This document shows positions 8,853 to 15,820 of a stretch of DNA of 42,067 nucleotides, piece by piece. The stretch is from Pseudonocardia acidicola (GTDB lineage: Bacteria; Actinomycetota; Actinomycetes; Mycobacteriales; Pseudonocardiaceae). The stretch's first letter is position 1. The number at the start of each line of letters is the position of its first letter. The notes beneath the pieces were generated by a model. The model saw nothing but the letters and a program-made list of their open reading frames with translations. It made no database searches and was not told where the DNA came from. The stretch covers positions 1-42,067 of the forward strand of contig NZ_JAAXLA010000064.1 of NCBI RefSeq assembly GCF_012911935.1. Direction: 5' to 3'. A program made the translations under genes and the position numbers.

Positions 8853-9629
8853 ATGACCTCCGAGGGACTCACCGGCCAGACCGTCATCGTCACCGGGGCC
8901 GGCGGCGGGATCGGCGGTGAGTACGTCAGCGCGTTCGCCGCGGCCGGTGCGAACGTGGTCGCCACCGACGTCGCCGCCGCGACCGACGCCGGTACCGCCC
9001 TGGCGGAGAAGGCCAGCGCCGCCGGCGCCGGCCGGGTGGTGTTCGTGGCCGCCGACGTCACCTCCGACGCCGACTGGGAGCGCGTCGTCGCCACGGCGAC
9101 CGGCGAGTTCGGCCGGCTCGACGCGCTGGTCAACAACGCCGCCGTCTACCACGGGCTGGGCGGCAAGAAGCACCTCACCGAACTGACCAACGACGAGTGG
9201 GACCTGGTGCTCACCGTCAACGTGCGCGGCACCTGGCAGGCCATCAAGGCCGTCACCCCGGCGATGCGCGCGGGCGGCGGCGGCCGGATCGTCAACATCT
9301 CCTCGACGGTGGCGCGAATGGGCGCGCCCGGGTTCGCGCACTACGTCGCGTCCAAGGCCGCCGTCGACGGGCTGACCCGGGCCGCGGCCCGCGAGCTGGG
9401 CCCGGACTCCATCACGGTCAACGGCGTCGCCCCGGGCCTGGTCAGCGACGACGCGAGCCGGACGCTCAACACCGGCGACTACATCGCGATGGCCGCCAAG
9501 GGGCGCGCGCTGGGCCGGGAGATGGCTCCCGACGACCTGGTCGGTGCCGTGCTGTGGCTCGCGTCGCCGTCCAGCGGTTTCGTCACCGGGCAGACGGTCG
9601 TCGTCGACGGCGGCGGGGTGTTCGTGTGA
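8853..9629 (+). CDS. SDR-family NAD(P)-dependent oxidoreductase
   Basis: Classical short-chain dehydrogenase/reductase, 258 residues. The TGAGGGIG dinucleotide loop is near residue 14, NNA near 91, then the catalytic Ser in VNISSTV and the Tyr-x3-Lys in HYVASKAAVDGL. The C-terminal GQTVVVDGG is standard. It probably oxidises an alcohol or cis-dihydrodiol made in the pathway, or reduces the matching ketone. ATG 8853 follows GGAAAGGAA. The stop overlaps the GTG start of ubiD by 4 bp. The family is certain; the substrate is inferred only from neighbours. Confidence 0.9.
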   Translation: MTSEGLTGQTVIVTGAGGGIGGEYVSAFAAAGANVVATDVAAATDAGTALAEKASAAGAGRVVFVAADVTSDADWERVVATATGEFGRLDALVNNAAVYHGLGGKKHLTELTNDEWDLVLTVNVRGTWQAIKAVTPAMRAGGGGRIVNISSTVARMGAPGFAHYVASKAAVDGLTRAAARELGPDSITVNGVAPGLVSDDASRTLNTGDYIAMAAKGRALGREMAPDDLVGAVLWLASPSSGFVTGQTVVVDGGGVFV

Positions 9630-10978
9630 GCACTGACCTCCGGTCCTGGCTCGACCTGCTCGACGGCCGCGGCGAGCTGGCCCGGCTGAGCGCCACGATC
9701 GAGCCCGACCAGGACGTGGCCGCGGTTCTGGAACGTGCCGACGGTCGCCGGGCCGTGCGCTTCGATCACGTCGCCGGCGCGGAGTTCCCGCTGGTCGGCA
9801 ACACCGTCCTGGGGCGCGAGCACCTCGGGCTGGCGCTGGGCTGCGACCCGCACGAGGTCGCCGACCGGTTCGCCGCGGCGCTCGACGCCCCCCGTCCGTG
9901 CAAGCAGGTCGAGCAGGCGGACGCCCCGGTCTTCGCGAACCGGATGACCGGTGAGCGGCTGCTCTCCGCGCTGCCGCTCACCCGGCAGCACTCCCGCGAC
10001 GGCGGGATGTACCTGACCTCGGCGCTGCTCGCGGTGCGCGACCCGGCGAGCGGGCGGATGAACCTGTCGATCAACCGGCTGCTCGCCGCCGGTGAGCGGG
10101 AGCTGCGGGCGCTGCTGCTGCCCGGGCGGCTGCGCGCGATCTTCACCGAGGCCGAGGCGGCCGGCCGCGACCTGGACGTCGCGCTGGTCCTCGGGGTGCA
10201 CCCGGTGCTGGTGCTGGCCAGCCAGTCCCCCGCCGACCGGGCGCTGGACGATCTCGAGGTGGCCGGCGCGCTCGCGCCGGAGGCACTGCCGGTGGTGGCC
10301 GCGCCGACGGTGGACGCGCTGGTCCCGGCGGGGGCGGAGTTCGTGCTCGAGGGCCGGTTCCGCGCCGGGCGGCGCGAGGCCGAGGGTCCGTTCGGAGAGT
10401 ACCCGCGGACCTACGGCCCGGGCGGGCCGGCGCCGGTGATCGAGCTGCTCGACGGCTGGCACCGCGACGACGCGGTGTTCCAGACGATCCTGTCCGGCGG
10501 CCGGGAGCACTTCTACGCCGGCGGGCTGCCCCGGGAGGCGATGTGCTTGCGGGCGCTGCGCCGGGCGGGGCTCGACGTGGCCGGGCTGCGGCTGCCCGAG
10601 TCGGGCTCGTGCCGGTTGTCCGCGATCGTCGCGCTGCGCAACCCGGCACCGGGCGCGGCGACCACCGCCATGCTCACCCTCTTCCTCACCGCCGCGACGA
10701 TCAAGCACGTGACGGTGGTCGACGACGACGTCGACGTGCTCGACGACGAGCAGATCGGCTGGGCGGTGGCCACCCGGGTGCAGGCCGACCGCGACCTGCT
10801 GGTGGTCCCGAACGCCAAGGGCAGCAGCCTCGACCCGTCGGCGACCGGCGCGCTCACCGCCAAGCTGGGTGTCGACGCGACGGTGCCCGCCGCCGACCGC
10901 GAGAAGTACCGGCAGATGCGGGTCGTCCCGGCCGAACCCGAACGGGTTCGCGCACACCTCGCCGAGCTGGGGCTGTAG
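9626..10978 (+). CDS. UbiD-family prenylated-FMN-dependent (de)carboxylase
   Basis: UbiD-fold decarboxylase of 450 residues using prenylated FMN to decarboxylate aromatic or alpha,beta-unsaturated acids reversibly. Recognisable blocks are SINRLLA with upstream GMYLTSALL, the catalytic-loop segment EGPFGEYPRTYG containing conserved Glu/Arg, and a C-terminal domain with ATKLGVDAT-like residues. GTG 9626 overlaps the SDR stop. The maturase ubiX follows 3 bp after the stop, the usual pairing. There is no small third subunit of the VdcD/BsdD type. It is not the ubiquinone gene, since actinomycetes use menaquinone and the context is catabolic. The substrate is likely the acid produced or imported by the operon. 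Confidence 0.9.
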   Translation: MSTDLRSWLDLLDGRGELARLSATIEPDQDVAAVLERADGRRAVRFDHVAGAEFPLVGNTVLGREHLGLALGCDPHEVADRFAAALDAPRPCKQVEQADAPVFANRMTGERLLSALPLTRQHSRDGGMYLTSALLAVRDPASGRMNLSINRLLAAGERELRALLLPGRLRAIFTEAEAAGRDLDVALVLGVHPVLVLASQSPADRALDDLEVAGALAPEALPVVAAPTVDALVPAGAEFVLEGRFRAGRREAEGPFGEYPRTYGPGGPAPVIELLDGWHRDDAVFQTILSGGREHFYAGGLPREAMCLRALRRAGLDVAGLRLPESGSCRLSAIVALRNPAPGAATTAMLTLFLTAATIKHVTVVDDDVDVLDDEQIGWAVATRVQADRDLLVVPNAKGSSLDPSATGALTAKLGVDATVPAADREKYRQMRVVPAEPERVRAHLAELGL

Positions 10979-10981
10979 GAC

Positions 10982-11578
10982 GTGCCCCGGATCATCGTCG
11001 CGCTGACCGGGGCGTCCGGGGCCGTCTACGGCATCCGGGCGCTGGAGTTGCTGCGCGAGCAGCCGGACGTCGAGACCCATCTGGTGATGACCAAGGCGGC
11101 CCGGGCCACGATCGGCTACGAGACCGACCGCAGCGTCGCGGAGGTCCGTGCGCTGGCCGACGTCGTGCACTCCGACAACGACCTCGGCGCGCCGATCTCC
11201 AGTGGGTCGTTCCGGACGGCGGGGATGCTGGTCGCGCCGTGCAGCGTCAAGACGCTGTCGGGCATCGCGTCGAGCTACGACGAGTCGCTCGTGGTGCGCG
11301 CGGCGGACGTGGTGCTCAAGGAGCGGCGGCGGCTGGTGCTGCTGCTGCGCGAGACGCCGCTGCACGCCGGGCACATCCGGCTGATGGCCGACGTGACGGC
11401 GTCGGGAGCGATCGTGATGCCCCCGGTGCCGGCCTTCTACACCCGGCCGGCCAGCGTCGCGGACATCGTCGACCACACGGTGGGGCGGGCGCTGGACCTG
11501 CTCGACGTCGACACCGAGGCGGTGCAGCGCTGGGACGGGGACCGGACGTCCGGGGACGGTACGGTCCACCGGCTCTGA
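10982..11578 (+). CDS. UbiX-family flavin prenyltransferase
   Basis: Flavoprotein of 198 residues that prenylates FMN to make the UbiD cofactor. The N-terminal LTGASGAVYGIR is the FMN/phosphate loop. PCSVKTLSGIASSYDESLVVRAADVVLKERRRLVLLLRETPL is the family hallmark, holding the Ser, Arg and Glu residues that bind dimethylallyl phosphate. GTG 10982 starts 3 bp after the ubiD stop. It is the last gene of the P450-MFS-SDR-UbiD-UbiX operon and converges on the LysR gene with only 11 bp between stops. Confidence 0.92.
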   Translation: MPRIIVALTGASGAVYGIRALELLREQPDVETHLVMTKAARATIGYETDRSVAEVRALADVVHSDNDLGAPISSGSFRTAGMLVAPCSVKTLSGIASSYDESLVVRAADVVLKERRRLVLLLRETPLHAGHIRLMADVTASGAIVMPPVPAFYTRPASVADIVDHTVGRALDLLDVDTEAVQRWDGDRTSGDGTVHRL

Positions 11579-11589
11579 CCGCGCGCCGA

Positions 11590-12465
11590 TCAGCGGCAGG
11601 CGGTGCGCCGCAGGATCGCCAGGAACGCCGCGACGGGCGGGGACTCCAGCGCGCTCTCCCGCCAGACCACGCCCAGCTCGCGGACGGCGGCGGCATCGCG
11701 CACCGCCACCGTGCCCTGCTCACCGCCGACCGCGAGGCGCGGCAGCAGGGCCACGCCCATCCCGGCACGCACCATGCCGTGCACGATCGAGAGCTGCCCG
11801 GTCTCCAGCGCGTGCCGGGGCCGGAACCCGGCGTCGGCGCAGAGCGCGTCGGCGAGGTCGCGCAGTCCGTAGCCGGGGCGCATCCCGACGAACGCCTCGC
11901 CGGCCAGGTCGCGCAGCCAGACCCCGTCGCTGCGGCGCAGCGGGTGCTCCGGCGGCACGAGCAGCACGATCGGCTCGCGGACGATCGTCTCGGAGCCGAG
12001 CCCGGCGAGCGAGGTGGGCAGCCGGGTCAGCGCCACGTCCAGCTCGCCCGACTGGACCATCTGCTCGAACTCGCGGGACACGTCGTGCTCGACGACCTGC
12101 ACGGTGACGCCGGGATGCGCCTCCCGGAAGGCCGCGACGACGTCGGGCAGCAGGTGCGCGCCCACGCTGGGCAGCACACCGACCGAGACGCTGCCGCCGC
12201 GCAGGCCGGTCACCTCGCCGACGCGGTGCCGGCCCCGTTCGACCTCATCGAGGGCCCGGACGGCGTGTTCGAGCAGCGCGGCCCCGGCGGCGGTGAGCAC
12301 GACGTGCCGTCCGGTGCGCTCGAACAGCCGGGCTCCGACGTCCTGCTCGAGCTTGCGGATCTGCACCGACAGTGACGGCTGGGAGAGGAACAGCCGGGCC
12401 GCGGCGCGGGTGAAGCTGCGTTCCTCGGCGACCGCGACGAAGTACCGCAGCTGATGCAGCTCCAC
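11590..12465 (-). CDS. LysR-family transcriptional regulator
   Basis: LysR-type regulator of 291 residues. The N-terminal winged helix-turn-helix (residues 1-60) contains MELHQLRYFVAVAEERSFTR and the recognition helix SQPSLSVQIRKLEQ. It is followed by a periplasmic-binding-protein-like effector domain with GVLPSVGAHLLPDVV and GELDVALTRLP. GTG 12465 is preceded by GAGGGAG. It lies downstream of the AtuA gene on the same strand, 60 bp away, and is convergent with the P450-UbiD operon. It may be a distal member of the AtuA operon or have its own promoter at the palindrome 12495-12517. Which flanking operon it controls cannot be decided. Confidence 0.92.
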   Translation of the reverse strand: MELHQLRYFVAVAEERSFTRAAARLFLSQPSLSVQIRKLEQDVGARLFERTGRHVVLTAAGAALLEHAVRALDEVERGRHRVGEVTGLRGGSVSVGVLPSVGAHLLPDVVAAFREAHPGVTVQVVEHDVSREFEQMVQSGELDVALTRLPTSLAGLGSETIVREPIVLLVPPEHPLRRSDGVWLRDLAGEAFVGMRPGYGLRDLADALCADAGFRPRHALETGQLSIVHGMVRAGMGVALLPRLAVGGEQGTVAVRDAAAVRELGVVWRESALESPPVAAFLAILRRTACR

Positions 12466-12494
12466 CGCGGCACTCCCTCGTCGGCGTCTCGGGC

Positions 12495-12517
12495 ATACGG
12501 TCTGGTTCAGACCGTAT
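12495..12517. promoter_or_regulatory. Perfect 10-bp palindrome upstream of lysR, candidate operator
   Basis: ATACGGTCTG at 12495-12504 and its exact reverse complement at 12508-12517 flank the spacer GTT. It sits 29 bp before the LysR start and 8 bp after the AtuA stop, in the only gap of this strand. It is more A/T-rich than its surroundings. It looks like a TetR or GntR/LysR operator; a terminator is possible but there is no T-tract. It lacks a centred T-N11-A LysR box. Confidence 0.5.
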
Positions 12518-12525
12518 TGGGCACC

Positions 12526-14244
12526 CTATCCCGGGAGCAGGGAGATCGGAACGTCCACGACGCGGCTGCGCAGGTACTCCCCCAGACCCTTGGCCTGCGG
12601 GTCCGGCCGGACCGACGACGCGACGCCCTCCCCGAGGATCCCGCGCACCACGACGTTGAGCGCCCGCAGGTTCGGCAGCTCGAACCGCTCGATCTCGCAC
12701 CCGGCGGCCTCCGGGCCGAGCAGCTCACGCAGCCGCTCCACGGTCAGGTACTCCCGCGCCCAGGCGTAGCCGGCGTCGTCGCGGGTCCACAGGCCGATGT
12801 TGGCGTTGCCGCCCTTGTCTCCGGACCGCGCCCCGCACACCGCACCTAACGGCGCCGACTTCGTCGGCGCCTGTGCGCGGAAAGAGTCGCTCGGGCGACT
12901 ATTTCCGCGCACGGGCGACGTAGTCGCCGGGTCGGGGATGGTGCGGCGCTCGCCGTCGGGCAGGACGACGACGTGCTGCACCGCGTCGCGTGGGACGGCG
13001 GCGGGCCGGTAGACCCCGTAGGCCGACTCCGCCGACGGCGGGGTCGTGGTGTGGAAGCCCGGGTAGCCGGCCAGCGCGAGCTCCATCGTCGCGTTCGAGA
13101 ACGCCCGGCCGACCTTGCGCGGGTCGGGATCCTTGACCGTGATCCGCAGGTGCGCGGTGGCCTGCTCGTTGGACGGCGCGTCGGGCCGGTCGAAGCGCAA
13201 CAACCGGACGTCGACCTCGGCGAACCGCTCCCGGCCGCCGAGCACGTCGAACAGCTGCTGCTCGGCCCAGGCGGCCTTCTCCTCGATGTCCAGCCCAGTC
13301 AGCACGAGCGTCATCGTGTTCCGGAAGCCGCCGACGTCGTTGAGCGCGACCTTGAGCGTCTCCGGCGGCGGGCTGCCCTGCACGCCGGAGATCCGCACCC
13401 GGTCCGGGCCCTCCTGCGCGAGGTCGACGGTGTCGAAATGCGCGGTGACGTCCGGGCCCAGGTACGCCGGTTCGGCGATCTCGTAGAGCAGCTGCGCGGT
13501 CACCGTGCCGACCGAGACCAGCCCGCCGGTGCCGTCGTGCTTGGTGATGACCGACGAGCCGTCGGCGGCCACCTCGGCGATCGGGAAGCCCGGGTAGCGC
13601 CGGTCGGTGACCTCGTGCAGGAACGCGTAGTTGCCGCCGGTGGCCTGCGGGCCGCACTCGATGACGTGCCCGGCGACGACCGCGCCCGCGAGCCGGTCCC
13701 AGTCCGAGGGGTTCCAGCCGTGCCACCACGCCGCCGGCCCGACGACCAGCGACGCGTCGGTGACCCGCCCGGTGACCACGACGTCGGCGCCCGCGCCCAG
13801 CGCCTCCGCGATCCCCCAGCCGCCGAGGTAGGCGTTGGCCGACACCGGCTTCGCCTCGCCGACGGGCGGGGTGATCGCGGACAGGTTGCCGCGCAGGTCG
13901 TCGCCCTCCACGTGCGCGACCCGGACGCCGAGCCCGAGCCGGTCCGCCAGGTCGCGGACCGCCGCGGCCAGCCCGGCCGGATTCAGCCCGCCGGCGTTGG
14001 CGACGACCCTGATCCCGCGGTCCAGGCAGGTCCCGAGCACCTGCTCGAGCTGGGTGAGGAAGGTCTTCGCGTACCCGGCTGCCGGGTCCTTGGCCTGTGC
14101 CTTGGCCAGGATGAGCATGGTCAGCTCGGCGAGGTAGTCGCCGGTCAGGACGTCGATCGGGCCGCCGGAGACCATCTCCTTCGCGGCGGCGAGCCGGTCG
14201 CCGTAGAAGCCCGAGCAGTTGCCGATGCGCACGGGCCGCCTCAT
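12526..14244 (-). CDS. atuA: AtuA-family protein (DUF1446 plus C-terminal AtuA-like domain), linker made of a palindromic element
   Basis: Protein of 572 residues related to AtuA of the Pseudomonas acyclic-terpene utilisation operon; the biochemical function of the family is unsettled. The first about 430 residues are the DUF1446 part (RIGNCSGFYGDRLAAA, GGLNPAGLA, GRVTDASLV, HVIECGPQATGGNY). The C-terminal about 100 form the AtuA-like domain (ARSGDKGGNANIGLW). The linker at about residues 439-465 is encoded by a 78-bp triple-hairpin element read in frame. ATG 14244 overlaps the upstream stop (ATGA). The open frame continues upstream but over the TIGR03084 gene and is not coding there. It is the last enzyme gene of the acyl-CoA carboxylase operon, before the LysR gene. 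Confidence 0.88.
   Translation of the reverse strand: MRRPVRIGNCSGFYGDRLAAAKEMVSGGPIDVLTGDYLAELTMLILAKAQAKDPAAGYAKTFLTQLEQVLGTCLDRGIRVVANAGGLNPAGLAAAVRDLADRLGLGVRVAHVEGDDLRGNLSAITPPVGEAKPVSANAYLGGWGIAEALGAGADVVVTGRVTDASLVVGPAAWWHGWNPSDWDRLAGAVVAGHVIECGPQATGGNYAFLHEVTDRRYPGFPIAEVAADGSSVITKHDGTGGLVSVGTVTAQLLYEIAEPAYLGPDVTAHFDTVDLAQEGPDRVRISGVQGSPPPETLKVALNDVGGFRNTMTLVLTGLDIEEKAAWAEQQLFDVLGGRERFAEVDVRLLRFDRPDAPSNEQATAHLRITVKDPDPRKVGRAFSNATMELALAGYPGFHTTTPPSAESAYGVYRPAAVPRDAVQHVVVLPDGERRTIPDPATTSPVRGNSRPSDSFRAQAPTKSAPLGAVCGARSGDKGGNANIGLWTRDDAGYAWAREYLTVERLRELLGPEAAGCEIERFELPNLRALNVVVRGILGEGVASSVRPDPQAKGLGEYLRSRVVDVPISLLPG
12851..12928. repeat. Triple-hairpin palindromic element inside the AtuA coding sequence (element 2)
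   Basis: Three adjacent inverted repeats are visible. GGCGCCGAC/GTCGGCGCC (12851-12859 and 12863-12871) has loop TTC. A long stem from GTGCGCGGAAA plus AGTCGC (12873-12890) pairs with 12895-12912, with one mismatch and a TCGG loop. GGCGAC/GTCGCC (12914-12919 and 12923-12928) has loop GTA. The total is exactly 78 bp, 26 codons, read on the minus strand as the polar linker between the two AtuA domains. Of the three minus-strand frames, one hits TAG inside the element; the used frame is open. Confidence 0.85.
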
Positions 14245-15056
14245 GCGTCGCTCCCGGAGAACTGCCCCGGCTTCCGGCCGGTGCCGGCGGTCCCGGCGAA
14301 CGCCTGGGCGATCGACATCCACTCCGCCGCCGCCGGGCCGGTGATCTGCAGCGCGGTGTCGTCGCGGTGCCGACGCTGGGTGACGGCGAGGCAGAAGTCC
14401 AGCGCCGGGCCGGTGACCCGGTCGGCGGCATCCTCGGGGCCCCACGTCCACACGGCGCCGCTGGGCGCGGTCAGTTCGACCCGGACCGGCGCGGTCGGGG
14501 CGTCCTTCCCGTTCACGGCGTAGCTGAACGGCCGGGCGCCGACGCCGATGTGCGCGACGTGGCGCAGCCGGTCGGTGGGTTCGCGCTGCACACCCACGGT
14601 GTCGGCCACGTCCTGGCCGTGCGCCCAGGTCTCCATGATCCGCGCGGTCAGCGACGACGCGGCGCTCATCGCCGGTCCGAACCACGGCACCCGCAGCGAC
14701 GGGTCCAGCCCGCGGAAATCCCGGATGAGCCGGGCCCGGGCGTCGTCGAACCACGCGAGCAGCTGCATGCCGGTCAGCTCCCGGTAGCGCTCGGCGATCT
14801 GGTCGGGGTCGATCCCGCCCGCCGCGACCGCCTTCTCCAGCTCGGTGCGGAACGCCTCCGGGTCGGTGGCCGACTGCACGGCGACGTCGTCGAAGTGGGC
14901 GAGGTGGGAGACCTGGTCCGCGATGGTCCAGCCCGCCGCCGGGGTGTCGCGGCGCCAGTCGTCCTCGTCGAGGCCGGCGAGCAGCGCACGCAACGCCGCG
15001 GACTCCGCCGCGAGGTCGTCGGCCAGCGCATCCATGAAGTCGCGAGTTACGGGCAT
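14241..15056 (-). CDS. TIGR03084-family DinB-like metal-binding protein
   Basis: Protein of 271 residues in the mycothiol-dependent maleylpyruvate isomerase/DinB four-helix superfamily (TIGR03084). The N-terminal bundle has WTIADQVSHLAHFDD and, about 90 residues later, MetWAHGQDVAD (ETWAHGQD), giving the His residues expected for the metal site. The C-terminal half is a sterol-carrier-like domain with VRVELTAPSG and DFCLAVTQRRH. It may act as a thiol (mycothiol) transferase or isomerase, but no reaction is established for this subfamily. ATG 15056 is 2 bp after the crotonase stop and follows AGGGACGGTAGGG; an upstream start at 15074 would overlap the crotonase gene. Its stop overlaps the AtuA start. 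Confidence 0.85.
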   Translation of the reverse strand: MPVTRDFMDALADDLAAESAALRALLAGLDEDDWRRDTPAAGWTIADQVSHLAHFDDVAVQSATDPEAFRTELEKAVAAGGIDPDQIAERYRELTGMQLLAWFDDARARLIRDFRGLDPSLRVPWFGPAMSAASSLTARIMETWAHGQDVADTVGVQREPTDRLRHVAHIGVGARPFSYAVNGKDAPTAPVRVELTAPSGAVWTWGPEDAADRVTGPALDFCLAVTQRRHRDDTALQITGPAAAEWMSIAQAFAGTAGTGRKPGQFSGSDA

Positions 15057-15058
15057 CC

Positions 15059-15820
15059 CTACCGTCCCTTCCACACCGGCGTGCGCTTCTCCCGGAACGC
15101 GGCCGGGCCCTCCTGGGCGTCCTCGGACAGGTACACCGGCTCCCAGATCTCCTCGGCGCGGTCGTAGGCCGCTTCGCGCGGGTAGCGCGCGGACAGGTAC
15201 GCGGTCTGCTTGGCCGCGCGCACCGACAGCGGCGCGTTGACCGCGATCCGCCGGGCCAGCGACTGCACGTGGTCACGCAGGTCCGGCGCCTGCACGACGT
15301 CGTTGACCAGCCCGATCTCGTGGGCCCGCCGGGCGCTGATCGGGTCGCCGGTCAGCAGGATCTGCAGGGCGATCCGCGGCGGCACCAGCCACGACAGCGG
15401 CGCGGCCCACGGCGCCCCGCGACCGACCTTCACCTCCGAGATCGCGAAGGTGGCGTGGTCCGCGGCGACGACCAGGTCGCACTGCTGGGCGAGCAGGAAG
15501 CCGCCGGCGAACGCGACCCCGTTGACCGCGGCGATGGTCGGCTTGGGCACCTCGATGTTGCGGCCGATCTGCGGCAGGAAGTCCGGGGGCGGGACCTCGA
15601 GCGCGGTCTCGGCCATCTCCTTGAGGTCGCCACCGGCACAGAACGCCTTGTCCCCGGCGCCGGTGAGGACGAGGACCTCGGCGCCGGTGTCGTCGTTGAA
15701 GCGCCGGACGCCGTCCCAGAGCCCGTCGCGGACCGCCTTGCTCAACGCGTTGCGCGCCTCCGGGCGGTTGATCGTCAGCCAGGCGATCCCCTCGTCGACC
15801 TCGTACGTCACCGGACTCAC
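15059..15820 (-). CDS. Enoyl-CoA hydratase/isomerase family protein (crotonase)
   Basis: Crotonase-fold protein of 253 residues. It has LTINRPEARNALS, the oxyanion-hole segments AFCAGGDLKEMA and VAFAGGFLLAQQCDL, and FAISEVKVGRGAPWA. One of the two catalytic Glu of true hydratases is replaced: GGFLLA stands where GGCELA is usual, while the second Glu (SEV) remains. It may therefore catalyse an isomerase, lyase or hydrolase-type reaction rather than simple hydration. GTG 15820 overlaps the ligase stop (GTGA). In the operon it would act after the carboxylase, in the position of AtuE or LiuC. Confidence 0.9.
   Translation of the reverse strand: MSPVTYEVDEGIAWLTINRPEARNALSKAVRDGLWDGVRRFNDDTGAEVLVLTGAGDKAFCAGGDLKEMAETALEVPPPDFLPQIGRNIEVPKPTIAAVNGVAFAGGFLLAQQCDLVVAADHATFAISEVKVGRGAPWAAPLSWLVPPRIALQILLTGDPISARRAHEIGLVNDVVQAPDLRDHVQSLARRIAVNAPLSVRAAKQTAYLSARYPREAAYDRAEEIWEPVYLSEDAQEGPAAFREKRTPVWKGR

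Noticed and set aside
12495..12517. LysR T-N11-A box
   Set aside because: The palindrome is not centred on a T-N11-A pair, so it cannot be called a LysR site on sequence grounds.
12526..15276. 916-codon version of the AtuA gene
   Set aside because: The first about 340 codons overlap the TIGR03084 and crotonase genes in another frame and have Arg/Pro-rich shadow composition; ATG 14244 is coupled to the upstream stop.
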